From Myxococcales bacterium (GTDB lineage: Bacteria; Myxococcota_A; Bradymonadia; Bradymonadales; Bradymonadaceae), in the NCBI GenBank assembly GCA_007120615.1, contig SKNI01000340.1, forward strand, positions 1 through 5,150: 5,150 bases of DNA, read 5' to 3'. A program made the translations under genes and the position numbers. This document shows positions 1 to 5,150 of the stretch, piece by piece. Numbering within the stretch: position 1 is the first letter of the stretch; each line of letters begins with the position of its first letter. The notes beneath the pieces are model-generated. The model saw only the letters and a program-made list of their open reading frames with translations. It was not told the origin of the DNA and made no database searches.

Positions 1-229
1 CGATATGGGTCTTATCGAAGAGGCGATCGAAGAGTTTCAGCAGGCCACCGACGATCCGGAGGCTGCCATCTCTGCTCACTTCAATATCGCCCTCTGTAAA
101 ATCGATCTCGGCGAAGAAAGCGATGCTCGAAATCGTCTGGGCCAAATTCTTGAGATGGAGGGCCTCTCCACGAAGGTGGCAAGCACGGTTCGGGCCAAGA
201 TTGATGAATTGGAGACCCGCGCGTCCTGA
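1..229 (+). CDS. TPR-repeat protein, C-terminal fragment (5' end outside window)
   Basis: The reading frame is open from the window edge (first full codon at 2) to a TGA at 227-229, giving about 75 visible residues. The first visible residues (DMGLIEEAIEEFQQAT) match the second half of a TPR unit: Gly, then Ala five residues later, then an aromatic and a final Ala. A second helical pair (SAHFNIALCKIDLGEESDARNRLGQIL) follows with the same spacing, and a short helical tail ends in DELETRAS. TPRs are protein-protein interaction scaffolds. In deltaproteobacterial genomes this style of C-terminal repeat ends long multi-TPR proteins of varied function, so no specific role can be given. The ATG at 5 lies inside a repeat and is unlikely to be the true start. 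The gene converges on the minus-strand cluster and is followed 33 bases later by a shared terminator. TPR identity is fairly certain; function is unknown. Confidence 0.8.
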   Translation, partial: DMGLIEEAIEEFQQATDDPEAAISAHFNIALCKIDLGEESDARNRLGQILEMEGLSTKVASTVRAKIDELETRAS

Positions 230-262
230 TGTAAAAACCAGCCGTGTCCTAGAAAAACGAAC

Positions 263-293
263 AAAAAAAGGAGCGCCGAAGCGCTCCTTTTTC
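263..293. terminator. Bidirectional intrinsic terminator between convergent genes
   Basis: A perfect 7-bp GC-rich stem (GGAGCGC at 270-276 pairing with GCGCTCC at 281-287) encloses a 4-base loop. It is flanked by seven A (263-269) and five T (288-292), so it has a U-run in both directions. Read on the minus strand, the loop is TTCG closed by C-G, the very stable UUCG tetraloop, followed by T7. It lies 33 bases after the plus-strand TPR stop and 21 bases after the minus-strand lipoprotein stop, as expected for a terminator shared by convergent genes. Confidence 0.9.
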
Positions 294-314
294 ATTTCTT
301 GATTCTCATTACCC

Positions 315-1088
315 TTAGAAGGGAGCGCTATCGGCTTCGGCACATTCGCCGGCACCTGCTTCCGCATCCCACTGACAATCTACTTCATCGGCGCACTCAT
401 AATCATGAGTACATGCATCGCCAATGCTTCGGGTTCCCACAAAGATTCCCGAGCAGCCTTCCATATAAGCTTCCAATTCCTCTTCGTGCTCATCTGCCAC
501 GGCCTGGAATTGATCGAGGCTAAACTCACCTTCGATCTCGGTCTCTTCCTCACAGGCGCTGGGAAGATTGCGAATATGAGCCACGCAGGCACCGGCGGCT
601 TCAGCATCATAGGTCAGGGCGCCGTCGTCGATTGCAGCGGTCAATCGCTCGCTATCCACTCCAAAGAAACCGGTGATCACATTGAAGAGAGCGGGGCATT
701 CCTCGGCGGGAAACGTCTCTTCTCCAGTCTCTTCCAGACGCTCACCGAGCTCCGTATAGCTGGCGCGCAGATCGTCATCGACCGGGCCTCCACCCATCTC
801 GATTCCCATGGCAACGACCATGAAAGCGGAGGTCAAAATACCTTCCCGGAGAATTTCATTGTCGCAATTCTCATAAGCGTAGCAGATCGAACCTACCATC
901 TGCTCTTGGAAATCAGCCGCTTCAACCGCGTCAGCGGACGGCGCTTCCTCTTCCTCTTCCTCTTCCTCGACCACCTCTTGGACCGCTTCATCGGTCTCTT
1001 CGGCTTCGTCGGAATCCTCACGATCACAGGCCGAGGCCGTAAGGGCCAGACCTGCTACTAACAACATGACCAAAAACTTTCGACTCAT
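315..1088 (-). CDS. Acidic cysteine-containing lipoprotein, unknown function
   Basis: The product has 257 residues. It begins MSRKFLVMLLVAGLALTASAC: a basic start, a hydrophobic core and a lipobox ending in ASAC, so signal peptidase II would cleave before Cys21. Asp22 follows the lipidated Cys. Next comes an acidic linker (22-59) with eight consecutive Glu (41-48), then a folded part with Cys at 69, 75, 131, 168, 179 and 212. It ends with a cluster at C226, C232, C238 and C249 inside the pattern GDACTHDYECA...C...GEC. That ending resembles the small disulfide motif common at the C-terminus of myxobacterial lipoproteins, whose functions are not known. The start at 1088 is chosen because an AGGAGAG ribosome site sits just upstream and the signal peptide begins there; an in-frame ATG at 1190 would add 34 residues before the signal. 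It is the last gene of the minus-strand cluster, 144 bp after its neighbour. Envelope location is well supported; role is unknown. Confidence 0.9.
   Translation of the reverse strand: MSRKFLVMLLVAGLALTASACDREDSDEAEETDEAVQEVVEEEEEEEEAPSADAVEAADFQEQMVGSICYAYENCDNEILREGILTSAFMVVAMGIEMGGGPVDDDLRASYTELGERLEETGEETFPAEECPALFNVITGFFGVDSERLTAAIDDGALTYDAEAAGACVAHIRNLPSACEEETEIEGEFSLDQFQAVADEHEEELEAYMEGCSGIFVGTRSIGDACTHDYECADEVDCQWDAEAGAGECAEADSAPF
945..968 (-). repeat. Hexanucleotide tandem repeat coding a poly-Glu tract
   Basis: TTCCTC is repeated four times without mismatch on the plus strand (GAGGAA on the coding strand), giving Glu41-Glu48 of the acidic lipoprotein. Because the unit is six bases, gain or loss of units would change linker length without shifting the frame. 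Confidence 0.9.
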
Positions 1089-1092
1089 AACT

Positions 1093-1099
1093 CTCTCCT
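1093..1099 (-). promoter_or_regulatory. Shine-Dalgarno site fixing the lipoprotein start
   Basis: The coding strand reads AGGAGAG, four bases before the ATG at 1088, so the AGGAG core is about six bases from the start. This supports 1088 over the in-frame ATG at 1190, which would place the signal peptide internally. Confidence 0.75.
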
Positions 1100-1143
1100 G
1101 TTCTTTGCAACGTAAAAGTTCGGTTCTCTTCTTCGCAATCGGG

Positions 1144-1168
1144 TGACACAAAAAGTTTTGCGAGTTCC
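1144..1168 (-). promoter_or_regulatory. Possible ECF-sigma-type promoter for the acidic lipoprotein
   Basis: On the minus strand GGAAC (1168-1164) is followed after exactly 16 bases by GTCA (1147-1144). The spacer is AT-rich. GGAAC with a GTC-type -10 at this spacing is the general pattern of extracytoplasmic-function sigma promoters. It lies about 56 bases upstream of the ATG at 1088, a plausible leader length. The match is short and could be chance; no good sigma-70 promoter was seen in the same gap. Confidence 0.25.
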
Positions 1169-1232
1169 GGACCGTACCACGCCCCTGCAAACCCGCAAAG
1201 TGCCCCTACAAGACATCCGTATACTCATTAAT

Positions 1233-2819
1233 CTAGAGCTCATCCGGAAGGTGAATGGTGCCGGCCTGCGCACCGCTTCCGCCACTTGCGGCATCGATTA
1301 GAGCGTCACCGCTGATCGAGGGCCCATCAAAGACCTTAATTCGCCCACCACCTCCGGGCTGCCCCAGCCCTCCTCCCCGGGCGAGGATTGTAGCGGTGTC
1401 ATCGATGGAGATTCCCTCTCCTTCCAATAAGATTCCCCCGCCACTTCCGGCGCCGCCGATTTGCTCACAATTACCAAAGGCTCCCGAACCATTTGCCAAC
1501 AACGAACCGGCCACCAATAACTCGACGCTGGAAACGAGAGAGATTGCACCACCGCCCCGTCCACCGCTCATACTTCTGAATCCGCAGGCTTCCCCACCGC
1601 CACCTTCGCCGGCACCGCCGCCTACGCCTCCGCCGCCGGAGCCCATCTCGATCGTGCGCTCCGTGGCGCTTCCATAAACTCCACCACCGGCATCCGAGCA
1701 TATATGACTCCCGCTACCACCGTAGGAGGCCCCGCCTCCGCCGGCCGCGCCGGGTTGTCCACCGGAACACCCAAAACCTCCGCCCTCATGTCCCGCGGCC
1801 GTGGCCGAGATCGCTCCGCTCGCGCCGATCTCCACGCTCGGTGCCACCAGGCGAACGCTTCCGGTAGATCCTGCCTCATGAGACTCCACACAGAGGGTTC
1901 CCTGAATCTCAATCGTCAGGTCTTTCTCAATGGTCCCCGACGTCGAGTAGATCGCTCCCTCGGGTACGATCAATTCATCCGCAGTATCTGTCACGCTCCC
2001 AACATCACTCTGAGCAACGCTGATCTCCAACGGATTGGTCTGACCCACGGCCTGGGTCCCGGAATAGCCCACGACCCGAAAGAAATACTGGTCTACATTT
2101 TGTTCAAAATGAAGGTTCACTCCACGATTCCCATCCACTTCCAGACCACTGTCTCCTTCGACGGCGCTGATGCCGCCGCCCGTCCAGGGCCCGGACTCCG
2201 AACTACCCCATTGCACCTCATAACGGTCGGCTCCGCTGATCGAAGACCACATCAGGTCCACACGGCCCGGGCAACTCACAGACGACAATTCGGCGTTCTC
2301 TTCCAGCGAGCAGGACCCCGCCTCACAGCTGGTGGGCGCAGTGCAGACATTTCCACAGATCCCGCAATTATTGTCGTCCGTATCGAGATCAACCGCTCCT
2401 TCACAGACCGGATCATCATTGGCATCACAGATAAATACGCCCTGGTCACAGGGGCCGCATGGTGCTCCCGGCTCGCATACTTCCGGGCCTTCACATTGCC
2501 CGTCCTGGCATTCGAATCCCGGGTCACAGGCCTGGTTGCAGGATCCACAATGGTTGGAATCAGTCGAAAGGTCCACCGATCCCTGGCAAACTCGCACACC
2601 ATCGTTACAGACAAATTCGCCCAGGCCGCAGGGCCCGCATTCACCGCCCGCTTCGCACTCTCCATCGGCGTCGGCCTGCCCGCCGGTGTCTATCCCATCG
2701 CCGACGTCTGCTTCCCAGACGGGCTCCAGGTCCCGGTGCAGTGGTTCACACCCCATAGAGCTTATCACGACAAGAAGTAGTCCCACCAGAATTGCAGTCC
2801 TTCCCGAACGAATCTTCAC
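1233..2819 (-). CDS. Cys-rich, Fn3-like and glycine-rich surface lipoprotein
   Basis: The product has 528 residues in a mosaic of parts. (1) Residues 1-23 are a lipoprotein signal with the lipobox ending SSMGC, so Cys24 is lipidated and Glu25 follows. (2) Residues 25-54 are an Asp/Gly-rich linker. (3) Residues 55-109 and 115-170 are two copies of a ten-cysteine module, each containing a VDL.TD..(N/H)CG.C segment. (4) Residues about 176-270 look like a fibronectin type III-type beta sandwich (VDLMWSSISGADRYEVQW, then YFFRVVGYSG). (5) Residues about 281-340 are short beta-strand repeats. (6) Residues about 340-525 are very glycine-rich, with GGGG blocks spaced by strands such as GGGAISLV, GSGGGILLEG and GGGGRIKVF. 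That last pattern resembles glycine-rich beta-structured regions of secreted bacterial proteins. No catalytic motif is visible, so a structural, adhesive or binding role on the cell surface is inferred. It starts at GTG with a strong ribosome site and lies 33 bp after the TPR gene, so it is probably in the same operon. Confidence 0.9.
   Translation of the reverse strand: MKIRSGRTAILVGLLLVVISSMGCEPLHRDLEPVWEADVGDGIDTGGQADADGECEAGGECGPCGLGEFVCNDGVRVCQGSVDLSTDSNHCGSCNQACDPGFECQDGQCEGPEVCEPGAPCGPCDQGVFICDANDDPVCEGAVDLDTDDNNCGICGNVCTAPTSCEAGSCSLEENAELSSVSCPGRVDLMWSSISGADRYEVQWGSSESGPWTGGGISAVEGDSGLEVDGNRGVNLHFEQNVDQYFFRVVGYSGTQAVGQTNPLEISVAQSDVGSVTDTADELIVPEGAIYSTSGTIEKDLTIEIQGTLCVESHEAGSTGSVRLVAPSVEIGASGAISATAAGHEGGGFGCSGGQPGAAGGGGASYGGSGSHICSDAGGGVYGSATERTIEMGSGGGGVGGGAGEGGGGEACGFRSMSGGRGGGAISLVSSVELLVAGSLLANGSGAFGNCEQIGGAGSGGGILLEGEGISIDDTATILARGGGLGQPGGGGRIKVFDGPSISGDALIDAASGGSGAQAGTIHLPDEL
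2310..2657 (-). repeat. Duplicated ten-cysteine module (protein-level repeat)
   Basis: Two adjacent units (coding 2657-2493 and 2477-2310) share the spacing C-x5-C-x2-C-x6-C-x6/7-C-x12-C-x2-C-x3-C-x5-C-x4-C. Only one spacer differs, by one residue, and the start-to-start period is 60 residues. Both contain CGPC and a VDL.TD..(N/H)CG.C segment. Outside the cysteines the sequences have diverged, which suggests an old internal duplication preserved by disulfide structure. Confidence 0.9.
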
Positions 2820-2824
2820 TGTGA

Positions 2825-2830
2825 CTCCTC
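2825..2830 (-). promoter_or_regulatory. Ribosome binding site supporting a GTG start
   Basis: GAGGAG on the coding strand lies five bases before the GTG at 2819-2817. The signal peptide begins directly after this codon and no in-frame ATG lies nearby before it, so GTG is the likely start of the glycine-rich lipoprotein. Confidence 0.85.
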
Positions 2831-2852
2831 AATTCCCAGGCTCTTGATGCGC

Positions 2853-3764
2853 CTAAAAGGACATTCGCCATCTCATCATGACCGCTTCACCGGGGACCAT
2901 ATCCAACTCCAGACGCCCGGCGGTGGCATCATTGTCGAAAAATAGAGCCGGCTCGTTGAGGACGACATAATCAACCACCAAAAGGCCGATTCCCGCTGCG
3001 GTTAGCCCCATCCCACCGTATAAAAAAACCTTGCCCCTGGTCTGTCGGCTGCTGATATCGTCGTATAATCGACTGTATTCGTCGCGGTCACCGTCTTGCT
3101 GGGCCTGCTCCAATGTCTCAAAGTCACGGTCGACTCGGGAAGCCGAGCGCCCGCCGCCGATCATGCTTATCATACCGACCACAGCTACTCCGGCTCCCAC
3201 CCAACCGATGGTCGAGGGCATAAACTCGGCCACTTCAAAGGCGGGTTTTTGCTCTTCCTCTGCTTCTCTCTCGGCCGCCAATTGCGCTTCCATCTCGTCA
3301 ATGCGCCGCTCTAGCTCTTCTCGATTCTCGTAATCCTCTTGCCGTTCGAGAAACCTTTGATACCCGAGTACTGCCGTTTCCAGGGCCCCGTGGCTCGCAG
3401 AAACCCGAGCCACGCTGAGCAAAATATTGGAGTGGGGATAGATTTGATATGCCCGCACAAATTCATCGCGGGCCAGCTCATAATCCTCGCCTTCTTCTGC
3501 TTCCAGGGCCGTCCTCATCGCCTGCATTAGAGCTGCTGTTTCTTCTTCTTCCACCTCCGATCGATCAGGCTCTTCTTTCCTCTCATCAAGGACCACGTCC
3601 CTGGCCGTCTGGAACTGCGAAGAAGGCGCTTCTTCCTCTTCTGCGGCTTGATCCATCGTCTCGGCCATCTCCGCCCAGGCCACGGTGCTAAAGAGAACGC
3701 TCAAGACAACCACCAGGGCGATTGCAAAAGATCGGACGACGGGTTTTCTATAACGAGTTATCAT
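2853..3764 (-). CDS. Exported TPR protein with two membrane segments
   Basis: The product has 303 residues. A signal peptide (MITRYRKPVVRSF..., hydrophobic 13-29) ends in AWA, so signal peptidase I would cut after residue 31. An acidic, disordered-looking stretch follows (32-76). Residues about 78-141 form two TPR-like helical hairpins (EDYELARDEFVRAYQIYP; GALETAVLGYQRFLE). Residues 141-172 are a charged segment likely to form a coiled coil. Two hydrophobic segments, about 185-203 and 245-267, are separated by a charged loop of about 40 residues. The last 33 residues look strand-like and end in Phe. Similar TPR-plus-paired-membrane-segment proteins are common beside Ser/Thr kinases in Myxococcota, with no settled function. 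It starts inside the stop of the kinase gene, which implies coupled translation, and is followed 33 bp later by the glycine-rich lipoprotein. I infer an envelope scaffold working with the kinase; its partner is unknown. Confidence 0.9.
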   Translation of the reverse strand: MITRYRKPVVRSFAIALVVVLSVLFSTVAWAEMAETMDQAAEEEEAPSSQFQTARDVVLDERKEEPDRSEVEEEETAALMQAMRTALEAEEGEDYELARDEFVRAYQIYPHSNILLSVARVSASHGALETAVLGYQRFLERQEDYENREELERRIDEMEAQLAAEREAEEEQKPAFEVAEFMPSTIGWVGAGVAVVGMISMIGGGRSASRVDRDFETLEQAQQDGDRDEYSRLYDDISSRQTRGKVFLYGGMGLTAAGIGLLVVDYVVLNEPALFFDNDATAGRLELDMVPGEAVMMRWRMSF

Positions 3765-3766
3765 CA
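3762..3766 (-). other. TGATG stop-start overlap (translational coupling)
   Basis: The kinase stop TGA (3766-3764) and the TPR start ATG (3764-3762) share one base. No good Shine-Dalgarno sequence precedes this ATG, so reinitiation by ribosomes finishing the kinase is the likely way the TPR gene is translated. Confidence 0.85.
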
Positions 3767-5150
3767 GGGGGTTCCAGCGCGTTGTAGCAATTCGTCCAGC
3801 ATATCCGACTCTTCGGGCTCATCCTCTTCTTGCTCTTGCACGGGAGGTCGCGCCGTCGCACGTTGAGCGGGGCGCGAAGCGGTCTCCGGGACTTCCTCCT
3901 CCAACTCTTCAGCAACTTCTTCCGGTTCCTCCTCCTCCCACTCTTCAAAGTCGGCGATTTCATCGAAGTCGCCAAATTCAAGGTCCTCTTCGACCTCCGG
4001 CTCTTCCATTTCATCCGGTTCATCGGTGATGGCCGCGACCTCTACGGGAATCTCTTCTTCGACTTCTTCCACAGCATCAGAGTCACTCGAAGAGATCGCC
4101 GAAACTCCCAGCGCCAGGAGCAATAAGACCATCAGGGCAGCCACCCCGATACCCAGATTGCGTTTATTTTTGAGAGTTTCTGCCCATGCCGGTCGGCTTC
4201 CTTCGAAGGTCTCCAAAAAATCAACGTCCGTAAATTCTTCTATTTCGCCCGGCTCATCGAATTCCTCCAGGTTACCGAACGCCCCCATCTCATCGGACTC
4301 TTCTGATTCGTCGAGCTCTTCCAATTCGTCGAGCTCTTCCAATTCGTCAAGCTCTTCCAATTCATCCAGGTCGTCCGAGGTCACCGGAGCGATTACCGGG
4401 ATCTCTTCTAATTCTTCTGAGTCCTCGACGATTTCCTGACTCTCCGAGGCTTTCTTCGCCGAAACCCCTGGAATCGAGGGAATCTTTGGCCCCGTATTCT
4501 CCTCCCGGGACTTGTCGGACTTCGACTCTCCCTCCTCTTCTGGCTTTCCGGTTCCTTTCGCAGGAGTTCGTCGGGTCAATTTCGACGTTACCTTCTTGGC
4601 TGCCTTTTGCCTTTTACCGGGTTTAGGCAGTCTCAGCCCCCCTTTTTTCTTGGAGTCTTTTGAGAGAGTCTTTCCTTTGCGCTTGGGTGTCGGAAGCTCC
4701 AATTTGGGCTTCTTCCGTCGCTCCTCGGAGTCTCCCTCTACCATCTCCTCTGCCGCTCCTTTCAAGCGAGTCAAAATATCGGAGGGCAGTGAAATCGCAT
4801 CATCCGGTGCCGTGATCGCAGGCTGCAGCCATTGAGAAAAGGTCTTCACCGAAGTCTCTTCGGTGCTCTTCTGCATTTCGATGCCGTCGATATCGCACTC
4901 CCGTCGAATCTCCTCGATTCGAGCGCGCACCTCTCGGGCCGTCTGGTGTCGATCTTCGGGCACTTTTCGCACCAGTCGAAAATAGAGCTCCTCCACGGCC
5001 TCGGGAATCTGCTTATCTTCCAGCGCCTCATTGATCGACGGTGGCGCCGTCTTGATATGATGAAACATCACCTGAAGGTGATTGCCCAGAAACGGCTTAT
5101 AGCCGGTGAGCATCTCAAAGAGGATGATCCCCAGCGAATAGAGATCGGAG
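3764..5150 (-). CDS. Membrane-anchored Ser/Thr protein kinase, C-terminal part (5' end outside window)
   Basis: The frame is open to the window edge and gives 461 visible residues, numbered here from the first full codon (5149). Residues 2-7 read DLYSLG, the subdomain IX motif of Hanks-type kinases (Asp then Gly five residues on), followed by IILFEMLTGYKPF. The invariant C-lobe Arg is in VPEDRHQTA (about 63-71). The ATP-binding and catalytic loops lie outside the window, so activity cannot be judged. After the kinase domain come a linker, a Lys/Arg-rich block (about 144-202), an acidic block with DELEEL repeats (about 260-288), one membrane segment (about 331-352) and a very acidic tail of about 109 residues predicted to be outside the cytoplasm. 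The tail has no PASTA or other domain I recognise. The ATG at 5113 lies within the kinase domain and is not the start. It heads the visible operon and overlaps the TPR gene. Kinase identity is firm; substrates are unknown. Confidence 0.95.
   Translation of the reverse strand, partial: SDLYSLGIILFEMLTGYKPFLGNHLQVMFHHIKTAPPSINEALEDKQIPEAVEELYFRLVRKVPEDRHQTAREVRARIEEIRRECDIDGIEMQKSTEETSVKTFSQWLQPAITAPDDAISLPSDILTRLKGAAEEMVEGDSEERRKKPKLELPTPKRKGKTLSKDSKKKGGLRLPKPGKRQKAAKKVTSKLTRRTPAKGTGKPEEEGESKSDKSREENTGPKIPSIPGVSAKKASESQEIVEDSEELEEIPVIAPVTSDDLDELEELDELEELDELEELDESEESDEMGAFGNLEEFDEPGEIEEFTDVDFLETFEGSRPAWAETLKNKRNLGIGVAALMVLLLLALGVSAISSSDSDAVEEVEEEIPVEVAAITDEPDEMEEPEVEEDLEFGDFDEIADFEEWEEEEPEEVAEELEEEVPETASRPAQRATARPPVQEQEEDEPEESDMLDELLQRAGTP
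4290..4379 (-). repeat. 18-bp in-frame tandem repeat in the kinase linker
   Basis: Three nearly identical 18-base units (4308-4325, 4326-4343, 4344-4361; the third has one change) are flanked by a degenerate unit on each side (4290-4307 and 4362-4379). They encode the LEELDE hexapeptide in register, producing the DELEEL series in the acidic part of the juxtamembrane linker. The high DNA identity of the central units suggests recent expansion by slippage or unequal recombination. Confidence 0.9.

Larger units (their letters stand above)
1089..1232 (-). other. 144-bp intergenic spacer between the two lipoprotein genes
   Basis: This is the longest non-coding stretch in the window. It holds the ribosome site at 1093-1099 and a possible ECF-type promoter at 1144-1168. 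I see no strong hairpin followed by a T-run after the upstream stop at 1233, so readthrough from the operon into the last gene remains likely. Confidence 0.7.

Noticed and set aside
405..1061. Plus-strand open frame of 218 codons opposite the acidic lipoprotein
   Set aside because: Its Phe/Leu runs are the antisense of the poly-Glu codons, and the minus-strand gene has a lipobox and ribosome site. It is a shadow frame.
1089..1190. N-terminal extension of the acidic lipoprotein starting at 1190
   Set aside because: It would bury the signal peptide 34 residues inside the protein, and the ribosome site is placed for the ATG at 1088.
1255..1677. Proline-rich plus-strand open frame
   Set aside because: The proline runs are simply the antisense reading of GGN glycine codons in the glycine-rich domain.
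1704..2780. Long plus-strand open frame of 358 codons opposite the glycine-rich lipoprotein
   Set aside because: It has no recognisable domain, its composition is that of a complement of Cys/Gly-rich coding sequence, and the opposite strand has a signal peptide, a good ribosome site and ordered cysteine repeats.
2835..2857. Small inverted repeat AGGC...GCCT between the TPR and glycine-rich genes
   Set aside because: The stem is only four base pairs and lacks a T-run, so it is not a credible terminator; the genes are probably co-transcribed.
4026..4439. Serine-rich plus-strand open frame opposite the kinase linker
   Set aside because: The Ser/Asn repeats are the antisense of the DELEEL repeat codons; the kinase frame is continuous and well supported.

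Overview
The window looks like part of a chromosome from a Myxococcota-type bacterium (the former Deltaproteobacteria). A Bradymonadales-like lineage is my best guess. The reasons are moderate GC, a long membrane-anchored Ser/Thr kinase beside a signal-peptide TPR protein with two membrane segments, two lipoproteins with spaced-cysteine motifs, and strikingly Glu/Asp-rich proteins. The taxonomic call is inference from gene style, not from a marker gene.

Layout from left to right: (1) positions 1-229, plus strand, hold the 3' end of a TPR-repeat protein cut by the window edge. (2) Positions 230-314 are a convergent gap with a strong hairpin flanked by A7 and T5 runs, so it can terminate both strands; on the minus strand its loop is a C(UUCG)G tetraloop. 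(3) Everything from 315 to 5150 is coded on the minus strand. In transcription order this is a Ser/Thr kinase C-terminal half (5150-3764, 5' end outside the window), a TPR protein with signal peptide and two membrane segments (3764-2853), a 528-residue Cys-rich/glycine-rich lipoprotein with a GTG start (2819-1233), and a 257-residue acidic Cys-containing lipoprotein (1088-315).

The first three minus-strand genes look like one operon. The kinase stop and the TPR start share one base, and the next gap is 33 bp. The last lipoprotein follows after 144 bp, which contain a possible extracytoplasmic-function (ECF) sigma-type promoter, so it may be partly independent. All four products are predicted to be in or on the cell envelope. 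A reasonable but untested reading is a cytoplasmic kinase that reports on, or controls, an envelope assembly made of a periplasmic TPR protein and surface or periplasmic lipoproteins.

No RNA gene, insertion sequence, CRISPR array or recognised defence system was seen. The most noteworthy signals are the charge-segregated kinase linker with an 18-bp in-frame tandem repeat, the duplicated ten-cysteine module fused to a GGGGRI-type glycine-rich domain, and an in-frame hexanucleotide repeat encoding a poly-Glu spacer right after a lipobox. There is no gene-free stretch longer than 300 bases.
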